Shown here: positions 9,248-17,195 of the stretch, in pieces
Position numbering within the stretch: position 1 is the first letter of the stretch
Layout: each line of letters starts with the position of its first letter
Assembly: GCA_031292145.1 (NCBI GenBank)
Contig: JARLHR010000188.1
Span: 1 to 51,693, forward strand
Origin: Clostridium sp.
GTDB lineage: Bacteria; Bacillota; Clostridia; Clostridiales; Clostridiaceae
Direction of reading: 5' to 3'
Length of the DNA stretch: 51,693 bases
Position numbers and translations under genes: made by a program
Notes under the pieces: generated by a model
What the model saw: only the letters and a program-made list of their open reading frames with translations
Told to the model about the DNA's origin: nothing
Database searches by the model: none

Positions 9248-9462
9248 ACCGAAATAAGTAACATATAGTGTTCCGGTTTCTAGGAATTTTGATGGATGAT
9301 TCTACGGCCAGAAGTTGTACCCATTTCTGCTTGCTCCTCAGACAAGCTGAGGACAAGCAAAAATGTGACAACTTCTAGTCAAGAATCATTACCATCAAAA
9401 TTCCAATGAAACACTCCACACAATATGTTACTTATTTCTACTGTAGAGATACACTTAAGTTT
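9248..9462. repeat. Right palindromic inverted repeat bounding the replication module
   Basis: Inverted copy of 4046-4260. It lies between the polymerase start (9212) and the DUF2815 stop codon (9465), so it exactly fills this intergenic space. It has the same internal palindrome, with arms GGAATTTTGATGG and CCATCAAAATTCC around a loop with a CCTCAG..CTGAGG stem. Similarity to the left copy continues a few bases into the end of the DUF2815 gene. Confidence 0.85.
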
Positions 9463-9464
9463 AT

Positions 9465-10016
9465 TTAACTCAAGAAATCATCTTCTTCAGGTGTAAAATC
9501 ATCACTTGCATTTGAACGTTCACTTAATGCTTCCCCATCTTTTATTTTTTGAAGATTTCCAAGACCACACGCTACCCCCTTATTTCCATCGCTGTTGAAT
9601 GCATAAAAAGTAATTGATGCTCTTCCGTAGCAGCCTGAATATACTTCACTTTGATCCAATATAGTTGCTACAGCTTTATCTACAATTTGAGGCTTATCCT
9701 TACTGTTTGCATTAACAAAGTAGCTATTTTTATATGCTTCATCATCTGGTCTTTCAATATCGCCATCTCTAAGTGGAAGTTTTAAATTTGCTGGTATCTT
9801 TCCTCCAAATTTTGAAATCCAACTTCTCTTAGCTTGTTCAACTGCTTTATTAATTGCATCTATGGTTTTTTTATCATCCTTTGGAATGATAAGAGATACT
9901 GAATATTTTTCATCACTGCCATTGATTGATTTTGGCTCCCATATATTTGCGTAACTGAATCGCACAACTCCTGTTACAACCTTAGTCACTTGATTTTTAC
10001 TATTGTTTGTACCCAT
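9465..10016 (-). CDS. DUF2815 family, phage ssDNA-binding-like protein
   Basis: A 183-residue protein recognised as DUF2815, a prophage family with a predicted OB-fold that is thought to act as the single-stranded DNA-binding protein beside the phage polymerase. Visible family features are VVRFSYANIWEP near residue 17, the KYSVSLIIPKDD strand, SEVYSGCYGRASITFYAF near 130, and an acidic tail (FTPEEDDFLS) like that of other SSBs. AAGGAGGAATTTTA precedes the ATG. The Cas4-like DUF2800 nuclease gene often found upstream is absent here, suggesting that the module has lost parts. Confidence 0.88.
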   Translation of the reverse strand: MGTNNSKNQVTKVVTGVVRFSYANIWEPKSINGSDEKYSVSLIIPKDDKKTIDAINKAVEQAKRSWISKFGGKIPANLKLPLRDGDIERPDDEAYKNSYFVNANSKDKPQIVDKAVATILDQSEVYSGCYGRASITFYAFNSDGNKGVACGLGNLQKIKDGEALSERSNASDDFTPEEDDFLS

Positions 10017-10063
10017 AATTAAAATTCCTCCTTAAAATCTGCTTTTGCAGTATTGTCTAAAAA

Positions 10064-10432
10064 TTAAAGTCCCTCTGCTTCTTTCAAAAGTTTTTCATAA
10101 CAGGCTGAATCAATGTCAGTAAGTTTTTTTGCTCCATATTTAGTTATTAGTGCTTTCACTTCTTTTTGTTTACCTTCCTTTAAAAGTGATGCAAGTTTTT
10201 CCCTGACCTCTTCTAACTCAATTGTTTTAACATCTTCTTTTTTAGTTTCTTTCTTTGATGACTCTTTGTTTATGGTTGTATTTACAACAGCAGGCTCCTC
10301 ACTTTCCATCGAGTTTTTATCCATTTCTGAAGTAACTTCACCTAACTTTATTTTTGGTAAGGCTTCAGCAAGTGCTAATATAGCTGCCATTAATTCTGGC
10401 GACTCTAATCTGACATTTACGTTAATATCCAT
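10064..10432 (-). CDS. Hypothetical prophage protein
   Basis: A 122-residue protein of a type seen beside DUF2815 genes in clostridial prophages; no function is known to me. It begins MDINVNVRLESPELMAAILA, has a low-complexity Lys/Glu/Ser linker (about residues 45-80) and a charged C-terminal helical region with REKLASLLKEGKQKEVKALI. That tail resembles the short helical segment of phage proteins that handle SSB or recombination partners, but this is only a resemblance. AAAGAGGTGCC precedes the start. Operator 10482-10495 lies 50 bp upstream, so the CI/Cro-like regulators probably control this gene and the replication module after it. Confidence 0.7.
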   Translation of the reverse strand: MDINVNVRLESPELMAAILALAEALPKIKLGEVTSEMDKNSMESEEPAVVNTTINKESSKKETKKEDVKTIELEEVREKLASLLKEGKQKEVKALITKYGAKKLTDIDSACYEKLLKEAEGL

Positions 10433-10481
10433 CTACGGCACCTCTTTCCTAATTTTTTCTTTTATTGTAGTTGTTACTTCG

Positions 10482-10495
10482 CTACCATTTGGTAG
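10482..10495. promoter_or_regulatory. Operator 1, palindrome CTACCATTTGGTAG
   Basis: Near-perfect palindrome that recurs at 10722 and 10793. It lies directly after the Cro-like gene and 50 bp upstream of the next leftward gene. Confidence 0.7.
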
Positions 10496-10702
10496 CTAAT
10501 TAGATAAAAAAAATAGTTTTTCTAATGGTTCATCTGGAAATGCTTGTCTTATCCCAACTAAAGCTCTAGTTCCAGCTCCCCTTTTTCCTGATATAATACG
10601 TGAAACAGTAGCAGAAGACAGACCTGACTTCATAGCAAGCTGCCGTTCTGACCATCCTTTTTTCTTCATGAGAATTTGAAGATATTTTACATTTAAAAGC
10701 AT
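10496..10702 (-). CDS. XRE-family (Cro-like) helix-turn-helix regulator
   Basis: A 68-residue DNA-binding protein consisting of little more than a helix-turn-helix: WSERQLAMKSGLSSATVSRI at residues 18-37. Its position, divergent from the CI-like gene with shared operators between them, is that of a Cro-type lytic regulator. The start at 10702 is preceded by AGTAGGGGGAAAGTAA. Function is inferred from size and arrangement. Confidence 0.85.
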   Translation of the reverse strand: MLLNVKYLQILMKKKGWSERQLAMKSGLSSATVSRIISGKRGAGTRALVGIRQAFPDEPLEKLFFLSN

Positions 10703-10721
10703 TTACTTTCCCCCTACTCTG

Positions 10722-10736
10722 TTACCATTCGGTATC
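10722..10736. promoter_or_regulatory. Operator 2, TTACCATTCGGTATC
   Basis: Second copy of the TACCATTYGGTA palindrome, 20 bp upstream of the Cro-like gene start. It probably overlaps that gene's promoter. Confidence 0.7.
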
Positions 10737-10792
10737 TAAATTAATATTATCATTTACCACAATCAATTGTCAATTAATTCCATTAAATTCTA

Positions 10793-10806
10793 TTGCCATT
10801 TGGTAA
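10793..10806. promoter_or_regulatory. Operator 3, TTGCCATTTGGTAA
   Basis: Third copy of the palindrome, about 38 bp upstream of the CI-like gene start. The three copies with one consensus indicate a phage-type genetic switch. Confidence 0.7.
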
Positions 10807-10843
10807 CACTTTTTATATAATTATCTTAAAAGGATGTGATACT

Positions 10844-11278
10844 ATGATTTTTGGTGAATATATAAAAAATTTAAGAAATGAAGCAAGACTTTCTCAAAGA
10901 GAACTTGCTGAAAAATCTGGGGTTAGTAATGCAGAAATATCTAGACTTGAAACTGGTGAAAGGAAAAAACCTTCTCCTATAGTTCTTAAATCCATTGCTC
11001 CTTTTTTAGATGTAACTTATGAAGACCTATTGCAAAAGGCAGGATACATCGAAGAAGTTATAGACCATAAAGGTTTTACTGAAAATATTTATAAAGATGA
11101 AGATGGAAATCTAATTGACATAATAAGACAAATAAAAGATATGTATGAAAAGGACAGTAAATGGGCTAATCTTGCCTATAGAGTTTCTGCTTCAAATCTT
11201 TCAGAAACTGAATTGGAAATAATTAAAGCTCAAACTGAAGTTTTACTTGAACAATTTTTAAAAAATAAAAATAAATAA
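10844..11278 (+). CDS. CI-like XRE-family repressor
   Basis: A 144-residue regulator with an N-terminal helix-turn-helix (LSQRELAEKSGVSNAEISRL, residues 19-38) and a helical C-terminal part with no LexA-type protease domain. ATG 10844 is chosen over the upstream in-frame ATG 10793 because AAAAGGATGTGA precedes it at normal spacing and because operator 3 would otherwise lie inside the gene. It is divergent from the Cro-like gene and followed 89 bp later by an ImmA-like gene, the pairing used in ICEBs1-type elements where a metalloprotease cleaves the repressor. Confidence 0.85.
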   Translation: MIFGEYIKNLRNEARLSQRELAEKSGVSNAEISRLETGERKKPSPIVLKSIAPFLDVTYEDLLQKAGYIEEVIDHKGFTENIYKDEDGNLIDIIRQIKDMYEKDSKWANLAYRVSASNLSETELEIIKAQTEVLLEQFLKNKNK

Positions 11279-11367
11279 AAGTAAACTCTTGTAAAACAAC
11301 TTCCATAATTGTATAATTTTAGTCACATACCCATTTTGCGAATACATGTTTGTTATGGAGGTTACAT

Positions 11368-12042
11368 ATGCAAGAAAATAATGATAAAGAACACAACACT
11401 TTTAATCTTATTCCAAAATATCGTCAAGATTACATTACTCTTAGATTATCCTGGTTAATTGAGTTATTAGAATTAAATAATAACCACTGGCCTATTGATT
11501 ATATCCAACTTTTAGAAAAGATAAAAATCCTTCAGCCTGTACCCTTTGAATACGAATTCATTGATTTACCTGAAAAATTTGATGCAATAACAGAATACGT
11601 TGAAGAATATAGTTTATATATTATTTTTGTAAACAAAAATAAGGTACTCTTCCCTTGCGAACATCCTATTCATATTAAATTGAACTTCGTTATTGCCCTT
11701 GAATTAGCACATATAGCACTTGGGCATCTACTAATTCCACAAATTTTAAAAACTCCTGAAGAACTTAATTTAGAAAAAATAGAATCTCATGAATTTGCTT
11801 CAAGATTTCTAAATATTAAAAATGTACCATTATCGTGTTACAATGATTCCGTAATTCTTCCTACTGAACATTTTAATACATCAAAAGCTGCTTCTTGCAA
11901 AAGATCTAATGATTTAAACATAAATTTATCTAATTCAAAGCTGTCTAAAATTTATAAAAAAGCTATAAATATTCTATTATTATCTTTATTAAGTACTATT
12001 GATTTTACATCATTACTTTCTACCGTGGACCTAATTGGTTAA
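11368..12042 (+). CDS. ImmA/IrrE-like protein with a degenerate metalloprotease motif
   Basis: A 224-residue protein that follows the CI-like repressor, where ImmA-type metalloproteases that cleave such repressors are normally encoded. The expected HELxH zinc site appears as FVIALELAHIALGH (about residues 107-120): the glutamate and second histidine remain, but leucine (CTT) replaces the first histidine, and the EFASRFL segment corresponds to the downstream helix. Zinc catalysis is therefore doubtful. The C-terminal 60 residues are rich in Ser, Asn and Leu. GGAGG at 11357-11361 supports ATG 11368. Confidence 0.7.
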   Translation: MQENNDKEHNTFNLIPKYRQDYITLRLSWLIELLELNNNHWPIDYIQLLEKIKILQPVPFEYEFIDLPEKFDAITEYVEEYSLYIIFVNKNKVLFPCEHPIHIKLNFVIALELAHIALGHLLIPQILKTPEELNLEKIESHEFASRFLNIKNVPLSCYNDSVILPTEHFNTSKAASCKRSNDLNINLSNSKLSKIYKKAINILLLSLLSTIDFTSLLSTVDLIG

Positions 12043-12098
12043 TTGGGAGCAATATAATGAACTCAGACAAGTTTTTCTAGCCCTATTAAGAATAATAA

Positions 12099-12139
12099 AG
12101 CATCAAGTGATTTTTGTACAAAATCATTTGGTGCTTTTT
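12099..12139. terminator. Bidirectional terminator between ImmA-like and PIN genes
   Basis: Stem AAGCATCAAGTGATTTT / AAAATCATTTGGTGCTT with T-rich flanks in both directions, placed between converging genes. Confidence 0.75.
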
Positions 12140-12147
12140 CTTATAAT

Positions 12148-12402
12148 TCATATTTTAGTTAATTTTGAATATATTTTATATTCTTCTGTACCCATCTCTA
12201 TATTTTCAATTGATATATCTCCATTGTTCTTTAAGTTATCAGTTATTGTCTTCAGATGTGGTATTCTAGGATGTGATAATTCTGAGTAAACCTGTTCAGG
12301 CAATATAATTTTTCCACCATAAAGTTTTATTAAAAGATTCTCATTCCTTACCCAAAGGAAAGCAGATAAGCAATCAGTATCAAAAAAATACTTATCAGTC
12401 AT
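12148..12402 (-). CDS. PIN-domain toxin-like protein, C-terminally truncated
   Basis: An 84-residue protein that begins like PIN-domain RNases of toxin-antitoxin pairs: FFDTDCLSAFLWV supplies the first conserved aspartate, and LPEQVYSEL the second-helix acidic residue. Family members are about 150-180 residues and carry further Asp/Glu residues in their second half; here the frame ends at KIYSKLTKI just before a terminator. It is probably inactive. The start overlaps the end of the upstream partner gene by 8 bases, typical of toxin-antitoxin operons. Confidence 0.65.
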   Translation of the reverse strand: MTDKYFFDTDCLSAFLWVRNENLLIKLYGGKIILPEQVYSELSHPRIPHLKTITDNLKNNGDISIENIEMGTEEYKIYSKLTKI

Positions 12403-12622
12403 TTAATTCTGCCCCTTCACTTCCTAGGTTATAAACTATGTCCGCTCTAAAGGCATCAAGCAATAACTCCTCATACTTTCCGTTTGAAATTAAAGCTCTT
12501 TCCTTTAACGCTTCTACCTTTTGTACATACTCACCGATTGAAAAATACTTCTTTTCTTCTAGTGTTGCTTTATATAATTTATCATCATATCCTAATCTCA
12601 TAGCTTTTTGTGAAACTGCCAT
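12395..12622 (-). CDS. Putative antitoxin partner of the PIN-like protein
   Basis: A 75-residue protein (MAVSQKAMRLGYDDKLYKAT) that is largely helical and charged, with no motif I can name. It is translationally coupled to the truncated PIN gene by an 8-base overlap, so by arrangement it is the likely antitoxin. GGAGGAAAATTAGCTAAAA precedes the start. The function is inferred only from context. Confidence 0.6.
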   Translation of the reverse strand: MAVSQKAMRLGYDDKLYKATLEEKKYFSIGEYVQKVEALKERALISNGKYEELLLDAFRADIVYNLGSEGAELND

Positions 12623-12788
12623 TTTTAGCTAATTTTCCTCCATTCCTTTAAAGAATATCACAGGATCATTTTGATAACAATTATCTTACTAGTATATTGC
12701 CAATATAGGCATGCAAAATGCCTGAAATAATAATTTATACTTTAATACTTAAGAATAGTTTTCAAATAAAATATTTTAAAAGTCTAAT

Positions 12789-12850
12789 AGACAGTATATT
12801 GACTTTTAAAAAATATAGTGTTATTGTATTTTTAGACAGTATATTGTCTT
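12789..12850 (+). promoter_or_regulatory. Promoter and paired operators of the MarR operon
   Basis: TTGACT at 12799-12804 and TATTGT at 12822-12827 with a 17-bp spacer form a good promoter. Two copies of AGACAGTATATTG(A/T)CT (12789-12805 and 12834-12850) overlap the -35 box and lie just after the -10 box. The second is nearly palindromic, as expected for autorepression by the MarR protein. Confidence 0.75.
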
Positions 12851-12867
12851 ATACAAAGGAGGCCTTT

Positions 12868-13416
12868 ATGAATAATTACAAAGAACTATTTTTAATACAA
12901 CAAATTTATGCAACACTCTTTTCTCTTACAAATAAGCTTCAGATAAAAGGTGATGAATTTTGTGACTCAATAACAAGTAGGCAGTTTATGGCATTAGTAG
13001 CGGTTATTCATTTACCCGAAAATGAAACAACCCTTAATAATATTGCCAGAAAACTTGGTACAACAAAGCAAAGTGTAAAACAAATGATTACTATTTTAGA
13101 AAACAAAGGATTTGTACTTACCGTGCCAAGCCCATACGATAAACGTGCAGTTAATGTTAAAATCACTGAATCTGGAACAAAGGCTATGACAGTATGTGCT
13201 GAAAAATCAATGAGTTTTTTTGCAAATCTATCTAGGGATTTTTCTATTGAAGAAATGGAAAATTTGTGGTCATCATTAAAGAAATTATACAGGTTTGATG
13301 GTGAAGAACAAGATGGTTTTGAAGAAAATGCTGATTTTGATATGGGTGAAGATACACATGAAATTCAAGAAAGATCATTAAAGGAATTTGAAAGAATAAG
13401 AAATGAAAAAAGATAA
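12868..13416 (+). CDS. MarR-family transcriptional regulator
   Basis: A 182-residue winged helix protein. The recognition region is TTLNNIARKLGTTKQSVKQM (about residues 60-79), followed by the wing VPSPYDKRAVNVKITESG. An acidic C-terminal tail of about 40 residues is unusual for the family. AAAGGAGG at 12855-12862 fixes the start at ATG 12868; a longer frame from 12718 would run over the promoter and operators. It precedes the serine hydrolase gene by 33 bases, so the pair is probably one autoregulated operon. Confidence 0.9.
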   Translation: MNNYKELFLIQQIYATLFSLTNKLQIKGDEFCDSITSRQFMALVAVIHLPENETTLNNIARKLGTTKQSVKQMITILENKGFVLTVPSPYDKRAVNVKITESGTKAMTVCAEKSMSFFANLSRDFSIEEMENLWSSLKKLYRFDGEEQDGFEENADFDMGEDTHEIQERSLKEFERIRNEKR

Positions 13417-13449
13417 AAATGGAATAAAAAATAAAGGTGTTGCAATATT

Positions 13450-14895
13450 ATGACAAATAAAACATCTAATAATTTTGAGAATTTAACTGGCTTTTTATCA
13501 GAAAAAATGAAAGAATGGAATATTCCTGGAATGGCTGTAGGTATTATTAAAGATGGTGAAATAATATACTCAGGCGGATTAGGATTACGAGATGTTAATA
13601 AAAATTTAGAAACAACCGAAGACACTTTATTTGCAATAGGCTCTGCTAGTAAGGCTTTTACTACACTTGCAATAGGTATATTAGTAGACGAAGGTAAACT
13701 TGATCTAGATACTCCTATAAAACAATACATGCCTAATTTTGAATTAAGCAACAAGTATGCTGAAGAGCATCTAACTTTAAGAGACATGCTTTGCCACCGT
13801 TCTGGATTACCTAGACATGATTTATTATGGTATAACAACTCTTCTTTAAGCAGAAAAGAACTGGTAGAGAAAATTAAATACTTGGAATTTAGTAAAGATT
13901 TCAGAGAAACATGGCAATATAATAATTTAATGTATGCTACCGCTGGTTATCTTATTGAATTAGTTTCTGGAATTACTTGGGAGGAATTTGTAAAAATAAA
14001 AATTCTTGAACCATTAGGCATGAATAACACAAACTTTTCAGTAGAAGTTTCAAAAAAGTCTACTGATTACAGCCAGCCATATGCACAAAAAGGAAAAGAC
14101 ATTAATCAAATAAACTTTAGAAAAATGGATTCTATTGGTCCTGCTGGTTCTATAAATTCAAATTTGACTGACATGCTGAAATGGGTTAACCTTCATTTAA
14201 ATAAAGGTATGGTAAACAGAAAACAAATTATATCAGAAAAAACTATAGGTGAGTTACATTCACCTCAAATCCCTTGTCAACTAATCCCTTTGAAATTTGA
14301 TGAATTGCAATTTTCATCTTATGGCTTGGGCTGGTTTATTGAAGCATATAGAGGCCGAAAACATGTTAATCATGGTGGAAATATAGATGGATTTTGTTCT
14401 TATACAAGCTTTCTTCCAGATGATAATATTGGTATAGTTATTCTTACTAATTTAAATAATCCTGTCTGTGCAATGCCTATAGCTTACTATATATATGACA
14501 AGCTTTTAGGCTATGATTATACTGCTTTTTATAAAAAACTTCAAAATGAAGGAGAAAAAATGTTAAAAGCAATGGAATCTGATAATGAAGCAGGAAGAAA
14601 CTCTAAAAAAGAAGAACTAATTCCTTCCCACTCCCTTGAAGAATACGTAGGTATATATGAAAATCCAGGGTATGGATCTTTAAAAATCGAAATAAACGAT
14701 AATAGCTTAAAATTAACTTATAATAATATGAAATTTACACTTACTCATAAATGCTATGACAATTTTAATATGACATTCATGGAATTTCACGTAATTCCTG
14801 TTACATTTAATTATGATGGCAATGGAACAATAACAAGTGTTTCAATACCTTTCGAGCAAAGTGTAAAAGAAATTATGTTTACAAAGTGTAACTAA
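13450..14895 (+). CDS. Beta-lactamase-fold serine hydrolase (class C-like)
   Basis: A 481-residue enzyme of the penicillin-binding-protein/AmpC fold. Catalytic SASK (about residue 60) gives the nucleophile and lysine, YNN (about 157) the second motif, and HGG (about 309) replaces KTG, the pattern of esterases and D-aminopeptidase-like members rather than typical AmpC. The C-terminal 100 residues (SLEEYVGIYENPGYGSLKIE) form a DUF3471-type beta domain. No signal peptide is visible, so it is likely cytoplasmic. Drug resistance should not be assumed. The MarR protein encoded just upstream probably controls it. Confidence 0.9.
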   Translation: MTNKTSNNFENLTGFLSEKMKEWNIPGMAVGIIKDGEIIYSGGLGLRDVNKNLETTEDTLFAIGSASKAFTTLAIGILVDEGKLDLDTPIKQYMPNFELSNKYAEEHLTLRDMLCHRSGLPRHDLLWYNNSSLSRKELVEKIKYLEFSKDFRETWQYNNLMYATAGYLIELVSGITWEEFVKIKILEPLGMNNTNFSVEVSKKSTDYSQPYAQKGKDINQINFRKMDSIGPAGSINSNLTDMLKWVNLHLNKGMVNRKQIISEKTIGELHSPQIPCQLIPLKFDELQFSSYGLGWFIEAYRGRKHVNHGGNIDGFCSYTSFLPDDNIGIVILTNLNNPVCAMPIAYYIYDKLLGYDYTAFYKKLQNEGEKMLKAMESDNEAGRNSKKEELIPSHSLEEYVGIYENPGYGSLKIEINDNSLKLTYNNMKFTLTHKCYDNFNMTFMEFHVIPVTFNYDGNGTITSVSIPFEQSVKEIMFTKCN

Positions 14896-15568
14896 AAATA
14901 ATATGAAATTACATATAACTTTAGTCAATAAAACATTAGCATTTGTCAAAGTTACATGTAATTTTCAAATACATGTTAAAATTAGAAATATACCATTGTT
15001 AATTCTAACATATATACTATAATTGAACCTTCTAAATTTTTATCCCCTTCAAATTTTATATCTACTTTTTATATAGGAGAATCACTGTCTCCACGTGCTT
15101 TGTTTGTAGATATCGCATATACAAGATATCTTGTATTAAATCATAGTACATCATATTAACCCTTAATAATAGGCACTTTCAAGGAAACTAAAAACTATTT
15201 TAAATTGCAACATATTAAAGTATATTTTTATATAATTTATACACGGGTGGCAAATTGGTGGCAAGTTAATGTTTTGCCACCACATAATAAATAATCATTA
15301 CATTATATATATTAAAATGATCTAAAAAATCAATAATTATTAATTAAAACTATATAATTAGTTGTCACTTTGTCACATAGTCTTAATACAAGTTATATCA
15401 ATAGCTTGAAGTAGACAAATTAGTTAGTCACATATTTATCACTATAATTTATTCTCAATAGTATTTGCATTTTATAGATTCAAAAAACCAAGAACTTTAA
15501 TTATCTTGGTCCTTTGAAATTCATTCTAAAAATTAATAACGTTATTATTTGGTTTAAATCATTAACAG
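14896..15568. other. AT-rich non-coding region
   Basis: No credible gene. A compact repeat lies at 15245-15283: GGTGGCAA occurs twice, 3 bases apart, then reappears inverted as TTGCCACC, giving a strong hairpin. Such paired repeats occur beside tyrosine-integrase attachment sites, but no intact integrase is adjacent here. Confidence 0.6.
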
Positions 15569-16669
15569 TTAACTCTCAACCTGTTTTTGTTTACTCATGA
15601 TAAAATTTGTTTCTTTTTCTTCGTAGTATTTCTTTAACTCTTTGTTTTGATTTATATAACTTTGCTTTGTAATTTCATCATTTAAAACTACTTTATAAAA
15701 ATATTCAGTTTCTTTCTCTGTAAAACTTTCGTTCAATATTTCTGTAAATCTATTTTCTTTAATCATTGGTGATAACATCTCTCTAAATCCTACTAATTCA
15801 ATTTTATCCTTAAATAATTTATCTAACTTCTTGAATGCAACTTCCTTTTTATTTAATTCATAATCACATAGCAAATCAAAACAATCAAATGTTATTTTAT
15901 GCTCTACATATTTATTTATATTTTTCTTTATAAAATCCTGACACAATTTATAATTTTTATTGCAATAATAATATCGTATTATATCTACTACAATACTTGA
16001 GTCCTTAAAATACTTATTAGAAAATATAATTCTTTGAAGTTGTAAAAATAATTTATATATTGTAAATATCCCATCTGTCATATAAGACAAATTGGGATTA
16101 ATCGGAGAACCATATGGACTTTGCGCATTTGCCTTAAATTCATAAACAGAAAGCTTTTCTCTTATCTTCTCCAATAGTAAAATCTCGTCTACAGATAGAA
16201 ATTGATTAAATAAAAATATTCTTTCAATTTCATTATTTATTTTACTTGCTCTATCAACTAATAGATTTCCTATTACAATAAATTTAGAATGGTTTTCATC
16301 ATATAAATATGTATTATTTGCACACTTATTTTGTAATCCCAATTCAAAATCTTCTTTTTCAAGAATACCTCCCTTAAGCTGAAATTGAAAAAAGGTAGAT
16401 GTATTTATATTATACGCTAAAATATAATCCAAATAATAAATTAACTCCTTATAGATAGTAAACATATTAAATTCTATTTTAGGTCTAATTTTACTTTTTC
16501 TATTTTTATCCGGAAAGTAATTAAATATAAGCCAAAATATTATTCCAGCCACAACAGAAAGTAATATTGGAATTATTATATCTTTAACAATATTTAAACT
16601 ACTCCCCATAGTCACACTATCCCAAAATACAGCACTTGGAGTTGTCGTTGTTTCACTGAAATTATTCAT
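15569..16669 (-). CDS. Unrecognised membrane-anchored protein
   Basis: A 366-residue protein I do not recognise. One hydrophobic segment near the N-terminus (IIIPILLSVVAGIIFWLIF, about residues 29-47) is followed by a basic stretch (PDKNRKSKIRPK), so the large helical remainder probably faces the cytoplasm. The C-terminal half, with several CYEL- and FDCFDLLCDY-like helices, could be a helical-repeat domain. The start at 16669 has AGGAGGAAAA directly upstream; a longer in-frame start at 16705 has none. It lies alone between two gaps, in a region of orphan genes beside a broken integrase. Confidence 0.75.
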   Translation of the reverse strand: MNNFSETTTTPSAVFWDSVTMGSSLNIVKDIIIPILLSVVAGIIFWLIFNYFPDKNRKSKIRPKIEFNMFTIYKELIYYLDYILAYNINTSTFFQFQLKGGILEKEDFELGLQNKCANNTYLYDENHSKFIVIGNLLVDRASKINNEIERIFLFNQFLSVDEILLLEKIREKLSVYEFKANAQSPYGSPINPNLSYMTDGIFTIYKLFLQLQRIIFSNKYFKDSSIVVDIIRYYYCNKNYKLCQDFIKKNINKYVEHKITFDCFDLLCDYELNKKEVAFKKLDKLFKDKIELVGFREMLSPMIKENRFTEILNESFTEKETEYFYKVVLNDEITKQSYINQNKELKKYYEEKETNFIMSKQKQVES

Positions 16670-16854
16670 TTTTCCTCCTACATTATACATAACTTCATCA
16701 TACAACTTATATAAAATATTCTTTATATAGTATATTAAGTAATTTGTTATAATTATAGCACAATAATCAGTGAAATATTGACCCGTCTTTGAAATTATAA
16801 TTCTTAATGCTATATTTTAGATATTTGTAACATAGAGAAAATAGAACTATACTT

Positions 16855-17098
16855 CAAATTCCTAAAACTAAAGGCTCTGTAAGAACTATACCTCTGCCAA
16901 TAACTCTAAGACCTATATTTTATAAAATAAAAATAAATAGAAATTGGTGAAAGTTATAATAAAGAAAATGAAGGTTATGTATTCCTAACTGAAAATGGTA
17001 ACTTAATCAATAGCAGCACACAAATAACTTCAAATATTTATACACATGTTCTAAAAAAGGAAAAAGAAAAAAGCATTGATATTCTTAATGTGTTAATA
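16855..17098 (+). pseudogene. Tyrosine recombinase (phage integrase) remnant
   Basis: The frame from 16855 reads QIPKTKGSVRTIPLP, the typical integrase segment after the first catalytic arginine. It breaks near 16945 and resumes in another frame as NKENEGYVFLTENGNLIN followed directly by SNIYTHVLKKEKEKSID, the extreme C-terminus. The HxLRH box and following histidine are deleted, so no active enzyme can be made. The piece ends about 55 bp before a tRNA-like scar, as expected for an integrase next to its attachment site. Confidence 0.75.
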
Positions 17099-17151
17099 TG
17101 GCTAAATATTAAGCAAAACATTTTCCACAATCCTAGTAATATCAATGCATT

Positions 17152-17195
17152 TGGTGCACTTGGTGAGATTCGAACCTACGACTTCTGGATTCAAT
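17152..17195 (-). other. tRNA 3'-end-like attachment-site scar
   Basis: On the minus strand this reads as the 3' part of a tRNA: GTAGGTTCGAATCTCAC and then an acceptor end with CACCA. The arm pairs poorly (GTAGG against CTCAC), and no 5' half exists upstream. This looks like a recombined or decayed attachment site rather than a tRNA gene. Beyond it, GTTGTAGTA occurs twice at 17300-17320. Confidence 0.55.

Noticed and set aside
12035-12289. Rightward reading frame after the ImmA-like gene
   Set aside because: It runs through a bidirectional terminator and antisense to the PIN-like gene, with hydrophobic low-complexity translation.
13450-14895. True AmpC beta-lactamase conferring resistance
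   Set aside because: KTG is replaced by HGG, no signal peptide is present, and a DUF3471-type C-terminal domain is attached, so another hydrolase is more likely.
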